NCBI RefSeq assembly: GCF_003345655.1
Contig: NZ_QQOH01000002.1
Location: 372,001-436,000 of the forward strand
From: Motiliproteus coralliicola
GTDB taxonomy: Bacteria > Pseudomonadota > Gammaproteobacteria > Pseudomonadales > Balneatricaceae
DNA length: 64,000 nucleotides
Direction: 5' to 3'
How positions within the stretch are numbered: the first letter of the stretch is position 1; each line of letters starts with the position of its first letter. The notes beneath the pieces were generated by a model. That model saw nothing but the letters and a program-made list of their open reading frames with translations. It was not told the origin of the DNA and did no database searches. Shown here piece by piece: positions 35,012 through 45,417 of this stretch. The position numbers were made by a program, and so were the translations under genes.

Positions 35012-37111
35012 ATGAGTTATCAGGTTCTGGCGCGAAAATGGCGCCCCTCCACCTTTGAAGGAATGGTGGGGCAGGAGCATGTTTTACAAGCTCTGGTTAA
35101 CGCGCTAGACAGTGATCGTCTTCACCATGCCTACCTGTTTACCGGTACCCGAGGGGTCGGTAAAACCTCAATCGCCCGCCTGTTTGCCAAGTCGCTCAAT
35201 TGCGAGCACGGGGTCAGCTCCAAACCCTGTGGCCAGTGTTCACCCTGCCGTGAGATCAGTGAAGGGCGCTTCGTTGATCTGATCGAGGTGGATGCGGCAT
35301 CGCGGACCAAGGTTGAAGATACCCGCGAGCTGATGGAGAACGTCCAGTACGCACCGACTCGGGGACGTTATAAGGTCTACCTGATCGACGAAGTGCATAT
35401 GCTGTCGACCCACAGCTTCAATGCCCTGCTGAAAACCCTGGAAGAACCACCGCCCCATATCAAGTTCCTGCTGGCGACGACCGATCCGCAGAAGCTGCCG
35501 GTGACCATTTTGTCACGCTGTCTGCAGTTCAATCTCAAGAACATGGTGCCGGAGAAGATCGTCGCCCACCTGCAGCAGGTATTGCGGGCCGAACAGATCC
35601 GCTTCGAAGAGCAAGCCTTGTGGCTGCTGGCCCGTGGTGCCAATGGCAGCATGCGGGATGCCATGAGTCTGACCGATCAGGGTATCGCCTACGGCAGTGG
35701 TGAGCTGCGCGAAGCCGATGTTCGGGCGATGCTCGGAACCGTCGATCAGCATCAGGTGCTGGGGCTGCTGCAGCAGTTGGCCCAAGGATCGGCACAGGGG
35801 GTACTGGATCTGGTGCGCCAGATCAGCGAGTTGGGTGCCGACAGCGATGCCATCTTGGCTGAGCTGCTGAGCTTGTTGCACCGGATCGGTATCGCCCAGA
35901 TGTTGCCCCAGGCGGTCGATAACAGCCAGGGCGATCGGGACGCGATCCTAGCGCTGGCCCAGTCGCTGCGCGCCGAAGATGTGCAACTGTTCTACCAGAT
36001 CGGAGTTAACGGTCGACGTGATCTGCCCCATGTCCCGGTGGCGCGAGAAGGCTTGGAGATGACGTTGCTGCGGATGCTGGCATTCCGGCCGGTCGCCGCT
36101 GGTGAGCTGGCGCTGCCTCAGGGAGACGTCCCGCAATTGGCGAGCAAGCCCGAGCCGATTGAATCCGAGCCTGCTGCTGCTCAGGCGAATGCTTCGGCGG
36201 CTGGGCAACAATCCCAGCAACCGCCCGTTGTGCCCCCGTCAGCAACAATCGAGCCTGAACATGATCGGGTGTCAAGTGCGCCCGCCCAGGCTCCCGTTGA
36301 GTCGCAGGTCGTTCCCGAGCCGGCTGCTGATAGACAGCCACCGGTGGCTGAACCGCACGATCCGCCCCCCTGGGGGGAGCCTACGCCGATGCTGGCCGGG
36401 GGTGAGTCAAAAAAGCCTGAGGCGCCGACCGCCTCAGAGTCGGAATCCGTATCCCGCCCACCCTGGGAATCTTCCGACGAGCCGGCGCCGTCTACTCCAA
36501 ATCCTCAGCCGCAATCGCCCCTGGCTGGATCGCCGGTTGCTCAGGCTGACACCGAGGTGGCATCGGCAACCTTCAGCTCCGACAGGGAATCATCAGCAGA
36601 GTCGTCAACAGCGATGCCGGTCGATCAGGCGCCAGAGCCACCTTCTGAAGCCAGTGATAGCGTCGTCACTACCGCTCAACCACATCCCGTCCAGGAATTG
36701 GATGTTCGTGGTGGAGATCTGGCTCGACGTTGGGTGGAGGTGATCGATCAGATCGGCCTTAGCGGGATGACGTATAATATTGCCGCAAACGCCTGGCTCG
36801 ACGATGAGCAGCAGGGGCGCTGGCGTTTTTGCCTGGCCAACGATCGCCGGCACCTGTTCAACGATACCCATCAACAGCGTTTAGCCAAGGCGTTATCGGA
36901 CTTTTTGGGGCAACCGCAACAGGTTGAGGTGGTCGAAGGCAGTAGTGAAGCCGAAACCCCGGCCGGATTCCGACAGCGCAAACGAGAAGAGCGCCAGGCT
37001 GAAGCGGTCAGGTCGATAGAAACCGATGCCAATGTGCGGGCGATTGTGGCGGCCTTCGATGCCCGGATCGACTTGGCTTCGGTGCGTCCCATCGATGCCG
37101 AGCAAGCTTGA
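35012..37111 (+). CDS. dnaX: DNA polymerase III tau subunit (and gamma by frameshift)
   Basis: The 699-residue tau is the clamp-loader motor and binds DnaB and the polymerase core. The AAA+ part has Walker [10 protein letters not shown] (45-53), zinc cysteines 64, 73, 76 and 79, Walker B LIDEVHM (124-130) and sensor ATTDPQK. A Pro/Ser/Glu-rich linker (about 370-560) leads to domain V ([20 protein letters not shown]). A slippery A AAA AAG at codons 466-468 should also give gamma of 469 residues, close to the E. coli layout. SD is weak. ybaB and recR follow. Confidence 0.96.
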   Translation: MSYQVLARKWRPSTFEGMVGQEHVLQALVNALDSDRLHHAYLFTGTRGVGKTSIARLFAKSLNCEHGVSSKPCGQCSPCREISEGRFVDLIEVDAASRTKVEDTRELMENVQYAPTRGRYKVYLIDEVHMLSTHSFNALLKTLEEPPPHIKFLLATTDPQKLPVTILSRCLQFNLKNMVPEKIVAHLQQVLRAEQIRFEEQALWLLARGANGSMRDAMSLTDQGIAYGSGELREADVRAMLGTVDQHQVLGLLQQLAQGSAQGVLDLVRQISELGADSDAILAELLSLLHRIGIAQMLPQAVDNSQGDRDAILALAQSLRAEDVQLFYQIGVNGRRDLPHVPVAREGLEMTLLRMLAFRPVAAGELALPQGDVPQLASKPEPIESEPAAAQANASAAGQQSQQPPVVPPSATIEPEHDRVSSAPAQAPVESQVVPEPAADRQPPVAEPHDPPPWGEPTPMLAGGESKKPEAPTASESESVSRPPWESSDEPAPSTPNPQPQSPLAGSPVAQADTEVASATFSSDRESSAESSTAMPVDQAPEPPSEASDSVVTTAQPHPVQELDVRGGDLARRWVEVIDQIGLSGMTYNIAANAWLDDEQQGRWRFCLANDRRHLFNDTHQQRLAKALSDFLGQPQQVEVVEGSSEAETPAGFRQRKREERQAEAVRSIETDANVRAIVAAFDARIDLASVRPIDAEQA
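36398..36437 (+). promoter_or_regulatory. Programmed -1 frameshift cassette in dnaX
   Basis: The heptamer A AAA AAG occupies 36409-36415 in the right phase (TCA AAA AAG). A -1 shift then reads GCC TGA, ending gamma after one extra residue. An upstream GGGGGTGAG (36398-36406) can pair with 16S rRNA, and CTGAGGCG-CCGAC-CGCCTCAG (36417-36437) is a perfect 8-bp hairpin right after the slip site. All three parts of the E. coli dnaX signal are present. Confidence 0.88.
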
Positions 37112-37158
37112 GACAAGTCGCGGCCAGCACAGAACAATCAATTAATGAGGAGAAGATC

Positions 37159-37479
37159 ATGAAAGGTGGAATGGGCAATCTGATGAAGCAGGCCCAGCAG
37201 ATGCAGGAAAAGATGCAGCAGGCCCAGGAAGAGATTGCCAATGCTGAGGTGACTGGTGAGTCCGGAGCGGGATTGATCAAGGTGGTGATGAATGGTCGCC
37301 ACGACGTTCGTCAGGTTTCGATCGATGACAGCCTGATGGAGGAAGACAAAGAGATTCTGGAAGATCTGCTCGCCGCCGCCGTTAACGATGCGGTGCGCAA
37401 GGTGGAAAGCACCAGCCAGGAAAAAATGGCCAGCATCACCGGCGGCATGATGCCTCCGGGTTTCAAGATGCCGTTCTAA
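37159..37479 (+). CDS. ybaB: YbaB/EbfC nucleoid-associated protein
   Basis: The 106-residue protein starts [20 protein letters not shown], typical of YbaB/EbfC, and continues as a small alpha/beta dimer with [20 protein letters not shown] and the Met/Gly-rich end. It binds DNA as a dimer with tweezers-like shape. The start at 37159 has GAGGAGAAG upstream; the longer frame from 37108 reads into the dnaX end. It sits between dnaX and recR, the normal order. Confidence 0.95.
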   Translation: MKGGMGNLMKQAQQMQEKMQQAQEEIANAEVTGESGAGLIKVVMNGRHDVRQVSIDDSLMEEDKEILEDLLAAAVNDAVRKVESTSQEKMASITGGMMPPGFKMPF

Positions 37480-37497
37480 TTCGGTGTCGACAGTCTT

Positions 37498-38094
37498 ATG
37501 AGTTACAGCCCACTGATTGATCAGCTGATCACCGCGTTGCGCTGCCTGCCAGGGGTGGGCGCCAAATCCGCTCAGCGGATGGCGTTTCAACTGCTGGAGC
37601 GGGATCGACAGGGAGGCCGGTTGCTGGCTGAGGCTCTGCAGCAGGCGATGGCCGATGTCGGACACTGCGCGCAATGCCGTAATCTGACCGAGCAGCCGTT
37701 GTGTGGCATTTGCGCCAGTCATAGTCGTGATCCACAGTTACTTTGTGTGGTCGAAAGTCCGGCGGATGTGGTCGCCATCGAACAGAGCGGTAGCTTTCGT
37801 GGACGCTATTTCGTGCTGCAGGGGCATCTATCGCCGCTGGATGGACTGGGGCCGGACGATATCGGTATTCCGCAACTGCTGGAGCGGTTGCAGGAGTCGG
37901 AGGTCGAGGAACTCATCATCGCCACCAATCCTACGGTCGAAGGTGAAGCCACAGCGCACTATATCGTCGAGCAGGTGCGGCCCATGGGTCTCAATGTCAC
38001 CCGGATCGCCCATGGAGTCCCCTTGGGTGGCGAGCTCGAATATGTCGACGGCAGCACCCTGACCCACGCATTCAATGGACGTAAAGCCCTGTGA
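37498..38094 (+). CDS. recR: Recombination protein RecR
   Basis: The 198-residue protein works with RecO and RecF to load RecA on gaps. It has the helix-hairpin-helix [20 protein letters not shown] (about 14-33), a zinc finger with [16 protein letters not shown] (about 57-72), and a Toprim domain with [16 protein letters not shown] and [14 protein letters not shown]. The last bases overlap the rnd start by four (GTGA). Confidence 0.96.
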   Translation: MSYSPLIDQLITALRCLPGVGAKSAQRMAFQLLERDRQGGRLLAEALQQAMADVGHCAQCRNLTEQPLCGICASHSRDPQLLCVVESPADVVAIEQSGSFRGRYFVLQGHLSPLDGLGPDDIGIPQLLERLQESEVEELIIATNPTVEGEATAHYIVEQVRPMGLNVTRIAHGVPLGGELEYVDGSTLTHAFNGRKAL

Positions 38095-39293
38095 TCAATC
38101 AACCTCTGGAAGAAGACCAGCTGCAGGCCTGCCGACAGGCGATCGACAATGCCGAGTGGGTCGATACCGATGCACGGCTGGCTGACTTATGCCGTCAGTG
38201 GCGCCAACAGGATCGGGTCGCCATCGATACCGAATTCCAGCGCACCGATACCTTTTATCCGATTCCCGGTCTGATTCAGGTGGGCAGTGAGGGGCAGGCC
38301 TTTTTGATCGACCCCCAGTCGATTACTAATTTCTCACCGCTGATCGAGTTGCTTAATGATGAGGCGGTACTCAAGCTGGTACACGCCGGTAGCGAGGATC
38401 TGGAGCTGTTCGTTCACAGTTTCGGTGCCGTGCCGAAACCGCTGTTCGATACCCAGACTGCCTGTGCTTTTCTGGGACTGGGGTTGTCGGTGGGCTACCA
38501 GCGTCTGCTCAGCACGCTGTTTGGGCTGGAAGTGGATAAGCAGGAGACCCGTTCTGACTGGCTGCAAAGACCCCTGACCGAGTCACAATGCCATTATGCT
38601 GCTGAGGATGTGGTCTTTCTGGAGTTGATCTATCAGCGACTGCTACCCCGGTTGGAGGCTGAATCAAAGTTTGACTGGGTGTTGGAAGAGTGCGGATATG
38701 CGGCCGCTGAGGCCTTAGCCCCGCCGCAGATGGATAACTACTACCTAAGATTTAAGCAGGCTTGGAAGCTGCGCCAGGAGCAGCTGTCGGTGCTTTACAC
38801 CCTGTCCGGCTGGCGCGAGCGTGAGGCCCGAGAACGGGATATGCCGCGCAACTTCGTGCTTCATAACAGCAGTCTGCAGTCGATTGCGACCCGGTTGCCC
38901 GGTTCGATGGGGGCGCTGTCCAAGGTGGAGCGAATTCGTGGTCGCACGCTGTCCAAGGATGGCAAAACCCTGCTTGAACTGGTCAAACAGGGGCTTGAGC
39001 GGGATGATCAGGCTCGGATCCCTGCGCCGGAGCGGCCGCTTCCGAGCCGCTGTGGTGCACAATTGAAACAGCTCAAGGCGCTGGTCAATGAGCGTGCCGA
39101 GGTGCTGGATATTGCACCTGAGCTGATGGTGAAGCGCAAAGACATGGAGGCGCTGGTACGCAGCCAGCTCGACACTGGCGAGGCGGTCCTGCCCGCCGGT
39201 TTGCAGGGCTGGCGCCAACAGGTAATCGGCAACGCCCTGCAGGCGCTGCTGAATGAGAACAATAGCGAGACATCCAACGAGACCCAGGCATGA
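38091..39293 (+). CDS. rnd: Ribonuclease D
   Basis: This 400-residue 3' exonuclease trims tRNA ends. It starts at GTG 38091 inside the recR stop. DEDDy catalytic motifs are visible: [20 protein letters not shown] with Asp and Glu, [13 protein letters not shown] with the second Asp, and the Tyr/Asp of [14 protein letters not shown]. Two HRDC-like regions follow (about 215-290 and 300-380). It overlaps ycgL by four bases (ATGA), so recR-rnd-ycgL is one coupled unit. Confidence 0.93.
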   Translation: MINQPLEEDQLQACRQAIDNAEWVDTDARLADLCRQWRQQDRVAIDTEFQRTDTFYPIPGLIQVGSEGQAFLIDPQSITNFSPLIELLNDEAVLKLVHAGSEDLELFVHSFGAVPKPLFDTQTACAFLGLGLSVGYQRLLSTLFGLEVDKQETRSDWLQRPLTESQCHYAAEDVVFLELIYQRLLPRLEAESKFDWVLEECGYAAAEALAPPQMDNYYLRFKQAWKLRQEQLSVLYTLSGWREREARERDMPRNFVLHNSSLQSIATRLPGSMGALSKVERIRGRTLSKDGKTLLELVKQGLERDDQARIPAPERPLPSRCGAQLKQLKALVNERAEVLDIAPELMVKRKDMEALVRSQLDTGEAVLPAGLQGWRQQVIGNALQALLNENNSETSNETQA

Positions 39294-39577
39294 AAGTAAT
39301 CTGTTCCGTCTACAAAAGCCCGAAGAAGCCCGACATGTATCTCTATGTTGATAAGAAGGAGGGCTTAGCTCGGGTCCCGGAAGCGCTGCTGGAGATGTTC
39401 GGTAAGCCCCAGGAAGCGATGACGCTGCTGGTCACTCCGGGTAAGAAGCTGGCTCGGGTCGAAGCCCCGAAGTTGCTGTCGGCCCTGCGCGATCCGGGTT
39501 ACTACCTGCAGATGCCGCCTCCCAAAGAAGAGTATATGCTCGATCTCTATCGGGCCCCGACCGAAGCCAAGTACTGA
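39290..39577 (+). CDS. ycgL: YcgL domain protein
   Basis: The 95-residue protein matches the YcgL family: CSVYKSPKKPDMYLYVDKKE near the start, LARVPEALLEMFGKPQEAMT, and YYLQMPPPKEEYMLDLYRA near the end. Function is unknown. As in many gammaproteobacteria it lies directly after rnd and before ycgN. Confidence 0.92.
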   Translation: MKVICSVYKSPKKPDMYLYVDKKEGLARVPEALLEMFGKPQEAMTLLVTPGKKLARVEAPKLLSALRDPGYYLQMPPPKEEYMLDLYRAPTEAKY

Positions 39578-39596
39578 TCTGGGTAACTGATCACCG

Positions 39597-40046
39597 ATGG
39601 TCGCTTTTCAGCCTTTCTGGCAGCGCAAGACGCTGGAGCAGCTCAGCCCCGAGGAGTGGGAATCTCTGTGTGACGGCTGTGGTAAATGCTGTCTGCACAA
39701 GATCGAAGATGAGGATACCGAGGAGCTGCTGTTTACCGCGATCGCTTGTCGAGAGCTGGATCTAGACTGCGCTCGTTGCCGTTCCTATGGGCGGCGTTTC
39801 AAGGCGGTACCCGAGTGTCTGAATGTTCGCGAACTAGCCTCGGATAATTACCACTGGCTGCCGCGCACCTGCGCTTATCGACTATTGGCGGAAGGGCAGT
39901 CGTTACCCGATTGGCACCCGCTGATCAGCGGTGATCCACAAACGGTGGTCGATGCCGAGGTTTCGGTGATCCGTTGGGCGGTCAGCGAGGCCCGGGTTCG
40001 TGATGACGAGTGGTTCGACTACGTGTTGGATGGAGCCGAACTCTAG
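39597..40046 (+). CDS. ycgN: YcgN (UPF0260) cysteine-cluster protein
   Basis: The 149-residue protein has the zinc/iron chelator (CxxCxxxCC) type cluster CDGCGKCCLHKIEDEDTEEL near residues 25-44 and further cysteines in CRELDLDCARC and ECLNV. The family is called UPF0260/YcgN and probably binds a metal ion or an Fe-S cluster. It follows ycgL by 19 bp and converges with the LysE-type gene. Confidence 0.9.
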   Translation: MVAFQPFWQRKTLEQLSPEEWESLCDGCGKCCLHKIEDEDTEELLFTAIACRELDLDCARCRSYGRRFKAVPECLNVRELASDNYHWLPRTCAYRLLAEGQSLPDWHPLISGDPQTVVDAEVSVIRWAVSEARVRDDEWFDYVLDGAEL

Positions 40047-40074
40047 TTTTCAGAGCAGTTTATCTCCGTCTGAC

Positions 40075-40692
40075 CTAGTGGCGTGACATTAGATAAGCCC
40101 CGGCAGCGACCATAATCGAACCGGCGCTGCGGTTCAGGCGTTTCACCGCTGCTTCGGAGCGAAACCATTGGCGTGCGGTATCGGCAAACTGGGCGATCAG
40201 CATTAATCCGATCATCAAACCCAGCAGCGTTAGTACGCTAGCCAGCAGAATATCAGCGCCGCTGAGACTGCCCAGATCCATAAACGTCGGCAGGAAGGCG
40301 ATATAGAACAGGATTACCTTGGGGTTGGAGGCGGAGATCAGAAACCCCTGGGTAAAACTGAGTAGGTGGCCTTTGCGGGTTTGTTTGTGCTCTATGTTCT
40401 CCAGATCCAGTGGCGCATTCCACATTTTCCAACCCAGGTAGCAAAGATAGATCGCGCCGACTACGCGGATCAGGGTAAAGGCTTCGCCCCAGTTCTGGGC
40501 GATGGCAGCCAGGCCGAAGCAGGCGGCGATCAAGTAAAGGATGTCGCTGATGGTCATCCCCAGCGCCAGCATCCAGCAGCTGTTTCGGCCAAACACCAGT
40601 GCCCGTGCCAGCAGAGCAAAGACCCCTGGGCCCGGTGTGACGGCAAAGATCAGAATAGCCAAGAAGAAGGTAAAGGCGCTTTCAGGAGTCAT
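40075..40692 (-). CDS. LysE-family amino-acid exporter
   Basis: The 205-residue membrane protein has about six helices and the RhtB/LysE signature TPGPGVFALLARALVFGRNS (18-37) and GFLISASNPKVILFYIAFLP (about 114-133). It probably exports an amino acid or related metabolite such as homoserine lactone or threonine; the substrate cannot be told. It is transcribed alone, and an interval of about 170 bp separates it from the cytochrome gene. Confidence 0.9.
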   Translation of the reverse strand: MTPESAFTFFLAILIFAVTPGPGVFALLARALVFGRNSCWMLALGMTISDILYLIAACFGLAAIAQNWGEAFTLIRVVGAIYLCYLGWKMWNAPLDLENIEHKQTRKGHLLSFTQGFLISASNPKVILFYIAFLPTFMDLGSLSGADILLASVLTLLGLMIGLMLIAQFADTARQWFRSEAAVKRLNRSAGSIMVAAGAYLMSRH

Positions 40693-40863
40693 GGAGTGTG
40701 GCCGGATTAAAGATGCTGAGAGTTGATGGTCGAGCCCGCTGGAGTATATCCGCAGGCTCTTAAGCTACCACTAAGATAGCTGGCAACAAAGTGAATTCCT
40801 TGAGCAGCGAGACTCCGGCTTGACGGTGATCGAGGCTGTGGGTAGAGCTAGTTTGAGCGGTGC

Positions 40864-41895
40864 TCATTTCACAAAATGTTTACGATCCGGCCCGTAGTGA
40901 GTGGAGAGGTAATCCAGGATCACGGTGCGATCGGCATCGTCGAGCTTGTCCAGTCCCTGTTCGTCGATCATCCAGTCAATCACTTCGTCCCAGCCCTCGC
41001 GGGTTTGTCCCTGCTGCGCAATGATTCGTTCGGAATGGCAGGCGGTGCAGGCATAGTAGGTGGTATCAACACCGGGAGCCGGAAAAAGGACCCCGTACTC
41101 GGAGGCTTCTGTTCCGGCGCCATCGGGTAGCTGTTCTTGAGGGGCTGTGAGTGTGGTTGTCGCCGTGGCATTACTGTTCTTCGGGGCGTTGGGGCGGTCG
41201 GTATTATAGTGGGCCGTCAGATAGTTCAGGATGGTCTGACGATCTTCTGCGGAGGGTTCCGCCATCCCTTGTTCCTGTATCACCCAATCGAAGATCTCTT
41301 CCCAGCCTGTACGGGTCAGTCCTTGCTGGACCACGAGGCGCTCGGAATGACAGGCCGTGCAGGTGTAGTAGGTGACCTCGACGCCTGGGGCGGGTACCAG
41401 AAGGCCGAATGTTGAAGCCTCCGTCGCTGTTGTCGCTTTGGCTTCGCTGCTTGCTGAGCCGATAAAGCTCAAGGGGGCGGAGGACTGGCTATTCATATAG
41501 GCGATCAGGTCGGCGCGATCCCGGTCTTTCTTGAGCCCGGCGAAGGTCATTCGGGTGCCTTTAACGGTACTGCCCGGGTCGGCCAGGAAGCGGTCCAAGC
41601 GCTCCAGCGTCCAGTTCCCGCCTTGCTCTTTCATCGCATCGGAGTAGCCAAAGCCGGCATGGGTGGCAATCTTACGTCCGATGAGTGCGTACAGATTGGG
41701 GCCGATCTTGTTCTCACCGCCGTTGTTGATTGAGTGGCAAGCCGCGCACAGGCGAAACAGCTTTGCCCCTTTTTCAGGGTTTGCAGTAGCCAGTCGTTGT
41801 TCAAGGACACTGCTTGCGTCGGCACCGGCTGGCAGCAGCAGGGTGCCGAGCAGTGTCGCGATAATGGTTGAGGGTACGATCGGTCTCGTTTGCAC
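40864..41895 (-). CDS. Tri-haem c-type cytochrome, partner of the molybdoenzyme
   Basis: The 343-residue protein has a signal peptide (TIIATLLGTLLLPAGADA), then three CxxCH sites at residues 50, 179 and 283. The first domain is a class I cytochrome c with a likely Met116 ligand (TRMTFAG). The second and third are a tandem copy (about 159-235 and 262-338) around TYYTCTACHSERL and TYYACTACHSERI, each followed by a helical W-E/D-W motif. It lies 143 bp downstream of the sulfite-dehydrogenase-like gene and probably accepts its electrons. Confidence 0.85.
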   Translation of the reverse strand: MQTRPIVPSTIIATLLGTLLLPAGADASSVLEQRLATANPEKGAKLFRLCAACHSINNGGENKIGPNLYALIGRKIATHAGFGYSDAMKEQGGNWTLERLDRFLADPGSTVKGTRMTFAGLKKDRDRADLIAYMNSQSSAPLSFIGSASSEAKATTATEASTFGLLVPAPGVEVTYYTCTACHSERLVVQQGLTRTGWEEIFDWVIQEQGMAEPSAEDRQTILNYLTAHYNTDRPNAPKNSNATATTTLTAPQEQLPDGAGTEASEYGVLFPAPGVDTTYYACTACHSERIIAQQGQTREGWDEVIDWMIDEQGLDKLDDADRTVILDYLSTHYGPDRKHFVK

Positions 41896-42038
41896 GGGTG
41901 GGCTCCACAGGTCTGCTGTCGTGATGACCAGGGTCAGCAGGTAGTAAGTTTTCGAGCTTGGTCGGGTGCTGCTGGATTAGGTCCGGGTGGTCGGTAGCTA
42001 AAGCCGGGCACCTCGTCAGGATGCCCGGTGTTGGCTTG

Positions 42039-43328
42039 TCAGGAGACGTTGAGTCCCACTCGGTGCATGGTGTTGTTGAGGTAGCCCTTGGGGTTCCAGT
42101 TGATGGCGAAAGGCTGCATCACTCCCTCGCTATCGGTGGCCCGTGCCCAGACTTCGAAATAACCCGACTGCGGGAATTTGACCTTGGCGAGCCAGTTTTG
42201 CCAGGCGCCGTCATTGACGGGGCTATCGAGTTCAGCCGTTTGCCAGGTCGCCCCAAAATCGATCGAGATCTCCAGTTTCTTAACCGTGCGGTCACCCGAC
42301 CAGGCGTGGCCTCGAACTTCGGTTTCCAGGCCTGAAACTGCATTGTTGGCCGGATAGGTGATCAATGACTTAACCGGCATGCGTTCGATGATGACAAAAT
42401 CTTTCTTATCCACCTTGGTGCCCGGAGCCACAGGACGGTTGGGAACCCGGTAAGCGGTTCCGGTCATCTTAGGACCGTCATGGACCACATCGCGCAGTTG
42501 AATACGCTTAAGCCATTTTTGCGAACAGGATCCGGGCCAGCCAGGAACAACCAGGCGCAGGGGGGCGCCGTTGTGGGGATGTAGAGGTTCACCGTTCATC
42601 TCAAAGGCGATCAGAATGTTGTCGGTCATTGCCTTGTCGATCGGTAGACCCCGGGAGATGGGGAGTTTTCCCTGCTTGCCGGAAAGATGGGCGTCGGCGC
42701 CGTAGTGGGCGGTGTAAACAACGCTTTTCTGTACCCCGGCCTTTTCGAGGACGTCCTTGAGGCGTACTCCGGTCCACTCCGAGCAAGCCACTGCGCCATA
42801 GGTCCACTGGTTCCCTTTGGCGGGTGGGTCAAAGAAAGCACGGCCATTGCCTCCGCACTCGATCGTCAGGGCTCGGGTGACCACCTCAAACTGCTTTTTC
42901 AGGTCGGCGATGCTCAACGTCAGCGGATTCTCGACCAAGCCGTCGATGGTCAGCTCCCAGGTTTCAGGGTTTACCTCGCTGGGAGGTATGCCGTTATTCC
43001 GGATAAAGTGTCGGTTTGTCGGGGTGATAGGATCATCGAGCAATGCCGGCGGGGTTTCGGCATTGACGGGGCGGTCGTTGAGCAGGGTTAGCCCGTCTTT
43101 TCCGACCAGTACAGCCTCGTCGGCAAAGGCCGCCGGAATCAGCCCGGAGGGCATGTTGCGGTGAAAGGGGATGGCGCCTCCAACCATGGTGATCATGGTT
43201 GCCAGGCCTGCGTTTTTAAGAAAGCCGCGACGGTCTGCATATGAAGTGCGGCCAAAAAATTCTTTGTCTGCCTTTTGCGGATTGGCCGCAAAGAATTCAC
43301 TGACAGTTGACTTCGTTTTGTTATCCAT
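42039..43328 (-). CDS. Sulfite-dehydrogenase-like molybdopterin oxidoreductase
   Basis: The 429-residue protein belongs to the sulfite oxidase family (SorA/SoxC-like). The N-terminus has a long hydrophilic part and then a twin-arginine signal DRRGFLKNAGLATMITMVGG (33-52). The molybdenum-ligating Cys158 is in TIECGGNGRAFF; NGEPLHPHNGAPLRLVVPGW and GSCSQKWLKRI are family motifs, and a C-terminal dimerisation domain follows (about 325-429). It should oxidise sulfite or a related sulfur compound in the periplasm. The cytochrome gene follows on the same strand. Confidence 0.9.
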   Translation of the reverse strand: MDNKTKSTVSEFFAANPQKADKEFFGRTSYADRRGFLKNAGLATMITMVGGAIPFHRNMPSGLIPAAFADEAVLVGKDGLTLLNDRPVNAETPPALLDDPITPTNRHFIRNNGIPPSEVNPETWELTIDGLVENPLTLSIADLKKQFEVVTRALTIECGGNGRAFFDPPAKGNQWTYGAVACSEWTGVRLKDVLEKAGVQKSVVYTAHYGADAHLSGKQGKLPISRGLPIDKAMTDNILIAFEMNGEPLHPHNGAPLRLVVPGWPGSCSQKWLKRIQLRDVVHDGPKMTGTAYRVPNRPVAPGTKVDKKDFVIIERMPVKSLITYPANNAVSGLETEVRGHAWSGDRTVKKLEISIDFGATWQTAELDSPVNDGAWQNWLAKVKFPQSGYFEVWARATDSEGVMQPFAINWNPKGYLNNTMHRVGLNVS

Positions 43329-43428
43329 GGGGTTTTCCTCTTGATGAGGGGATTGGGTGCTATGCCGTCATGGCTACCTCGTTTAGCTAAGATCTAGAAA
43401 ATTGTAGACGGGGTTGTCGGGGATGCAC

Positions 43429-43459
43429 AAAAAAAGGAGCACCGAGGTGCTCCTTTTTA
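43429..43459 (-). terminator. Terminator after rpsA
   Basis: AAAAGGAGCAC and GTGCTCCTTTT pair around CGAG with A/T runs on both sides. It stands 40 bp after the rpsA stop codon and works in both directions. Confidence 0.9.
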
Positions 43460-43496
43460 TCAGCTGGTTTTTCAGCTTTGCGTATGGATCAAAGGC

Positions 43497-45179
43497 TTAG
43501 CCTTTGTTCTCCATCTGCTGCTTGATCAGGTCACCGATGGTGGTCGGGCCGGATACTTCGGCGGCTTGCTGCTGGTTCAGCTGCTGGATCGCTTCCTTCT
43601 CGTCGGCAGCGTCTTTAGCCTTGATCGACAGGCTGATCGAACGGTTCTTACGATCAACGTTGATGATCTTGGCTTCAACCTGCTGGCCTTCTTTCAGCGC
43701 GTCGCGGGCGTCTTCGACGCGGTCTACGCTGATTTCAGAAACCTTCATGAAGCCTTCAACGCTCTCGGCCAGCTCGATCTGAGCGGCTTTGGCGTCAACA
43801 GACTTGACGGTACCAGTAACGATGGAGCCCTTGTTGTTGGCAGCAACGTAGTCGCTGAAGGGGTCGCCGTCGAGCTGCTTGATGCCCAGGGAGATGCGCT
43901 CTTTCTCGGCATCGATGGACAGGATAACCGCTTCAACCTGCTCGCCTTTCTTGAAGTTGCGCAGTGCAGCTTCGTTGTCAGCTTCCCAGGAGATGTCGGA
44001 CATGTGTACCAGACCGTCCAGGTCGCCTTCCAGACCAACGAAGATACCGAAGTCGGTGATGGTCTTGATGGTGCCGGAAACTTTGTCGCCAGTGGAGAAC
44101 TTCTCAGAGAAGCTAACCCACGGGTTGCCGGTGCACTGCTTGATGCCCAGAGAGATACGACGACGCTCTTCGTCGACGTCCAGAACCATAACTTCGATCT
44201 CATCACCGACCTGAACAACTTTGGACGGGTGGATGTTCTTGTTGGTCCAAGACATTTCGGAAACGTGTACCAGACCTTCAACGCCATCTTCCAGAGACGC
44301 GAAGCAGCCGTAGTCGGTCAGGTTGGTAACGCGAGCAGCAACCTTGGTGTTGGACGGGTAGCGCTGCTTGATGTCGGCCCACGGATCTTCCTGCAGTTGC
44401 TTCAGACCCAGAGACAGACGACCGGTTTCCTTGTCGAACTTGATGACCTTAACGGTGATCTCGTCGCCCGGAGTCAGCATGTCGCTCGGGTGAGAGATAC
44501 GCTTCCAAGCCATGTCGGTGATGTGCAGCAGGCCGTCAACACCGCCCAGATCTACGAATGCACCGTAGTTGGTCAGGTTCTTAACGAAGCCTTTAACTTC
44601 CATGCCTTCCTGGATGGTGGCCAGCAGCTCTTCACGCTGAGCGCTGTTGGCTTCTTGCAGAACGGCACGACGGGAAACAACGATGTTGTTGCGCTTGGGA
44701 TCCAGCTTGATCAGCTTGAACTCCAGCTCTTTACCTTCCAGGTGGTCTACGTCGCGTACCGGACGCACGTCAACCAGAGAGCCAGGCAGGAAGCCCTGAA
44801 TGTTGTTGATCGCAACAGTGAAGCCACCCTTGACCTTGCCATTGATGACACCAGTAACAGTCTCTTCTGCGTCGAAGGCCTTCTGCAGCTTCTGCCATGT
44901 TTCGGCACGCTTGGCTTTCTCGCGGGACAGTTTGGTCTCACCGAAGCCGTCTTCAACAGCTTCCAGAGCTACGGTCACTTCGTCACCAACTTCAATCTCC
45001 AGTTCGGCGGAGGCGCTGACGAATTGTGCACGGGGGATAACTGCTTCGGACTTGAGGCCGGCGTTAACAGTAACCCAGTCGTCGTCGATGTCGATAACGG
45101 TACCGGTTACCAGTGAACCTGGCTTCATGTCGATCTCTTTGATCGACTCCTCAAACAGTTCAGCAAAGCTTTCGCTCAT
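43497..45179 (-). CDS. rpsA: 30S ribosomal protein S1
   Basis: The 560-residue protein has six S1 RNA-binding repeats, from [20 protein letters not shown] to [19 protein letters not shown], as in E. coli S1. ATG 45179 ([16 protein letters not shown]) is the standard start; a frame to 45239 is leader. S1 unfolds mRNA at the ribosome. The usual neighbours cmk and ihfB are absent: an unknown exported-protein gene lies upstream and the sulfite-dehydrogenase-like gene downstream. The leader carries a promoter and a hairpin that could serve autoregulation. Confidence 0.96.
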   Translation of the reverse strand: MSESFAELFEESIKEIDMKPGSLVTGTVIDIDDDWVTVNAGLKSEAVIPRAQFVSASAELEIEVGDEVTVALEAVEDGFGETKLSREKAKRAETWQKLQKAFDAEETVTGVINGKVKGGFTVAINNIQGFLPGSLVDVRPVRDVDHLEGKELEFKLIKLDPKRNNIVVSRRAVLQEANSAQREELLATIQEGMEVKGFVKNLTNYGAFVDLGGVDGLLHITDMAWKRISHPSDMLTPGDEITVKVIKFDKETGRLSLGLKQLQEDPWADIKQRYPSNTKVAARVTNLTDYGCFASLEDGVEGLVHVSEMSWTNKNIHPSKVVQVGDEIEVMVLDVDEERRRISLGIKQCTGNPWVSFSEKFSTGDKVSGTIKTITDFGIFVGLEGDLDGLVHMSDISWEADNEAALRNFKKGEQVEAVILSIDAEKERISLGIKQLDGDPFSDYVAANNKGSIVTGTVKSVDAKAAQIELAESVEGFMKVSEISVDRVEDARDALKEGQQVEAKIINVDRKNRSISLSIKAKDAADEKEAIQQLNQQQAAEVSGPTTIGDLIKQQMENKG

Positions 45180-45245
45180 TTTTAGTCCTATACGGGAGCA
45201 ACCTGTGGCCCCGTTCCGGGTACCCAAGTCAGACTCCACAGTAAG

Positions 45246-45267
45246 CCTGTATTGTCAGCGATACAGG
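45246..45267 (-). other. Hairpin in the rpsA leader
   Basis: CCTGTAT (45246-45252) and ATACAGG (45261-45267) form a 7-bp stem about 70 nt before the rpsA start. rpsA is autoregulated through leader structure in E. coli; a similar role is a guess here. Confidence 0.4.
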
Positions 45268-45337
45268 TCAGTTCAATAGTATCTTTACACGTGCCCCGCT
45301 GACGGTTCATAGCACGCAAAAGATAAAAAGATGCAAA

Positions 45338-45366
45338 ATTATACAGGAGATCTCGCCGCTGTGCAT
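45338..45366 (-). promoter_or_regulatory. Candidate rpsA promoter
   Basis: On the minus strand a perfect -10 TATAAT (45338-45343) is preceded by TGCACA at a 16-bp distance. It would start a leader of about 150 nt. Confidence 0.5.
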
Positions 45367-45417
45367 AGAAAGCGGCGAAAATTATCCGATTCCGGCCTCT
45401 CGCGGGGGAGGCCGAGG

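Noticed and set aside
43566-45116. 516-codon frame antisense to rpsA, and similar long antisense frames over ffh, nrdJa and hisD
   Set aside because: Long antisense frames are expected in GC-rich, highly biased genes such as rpsA and ffh; no ribosome site or known motif was seen.
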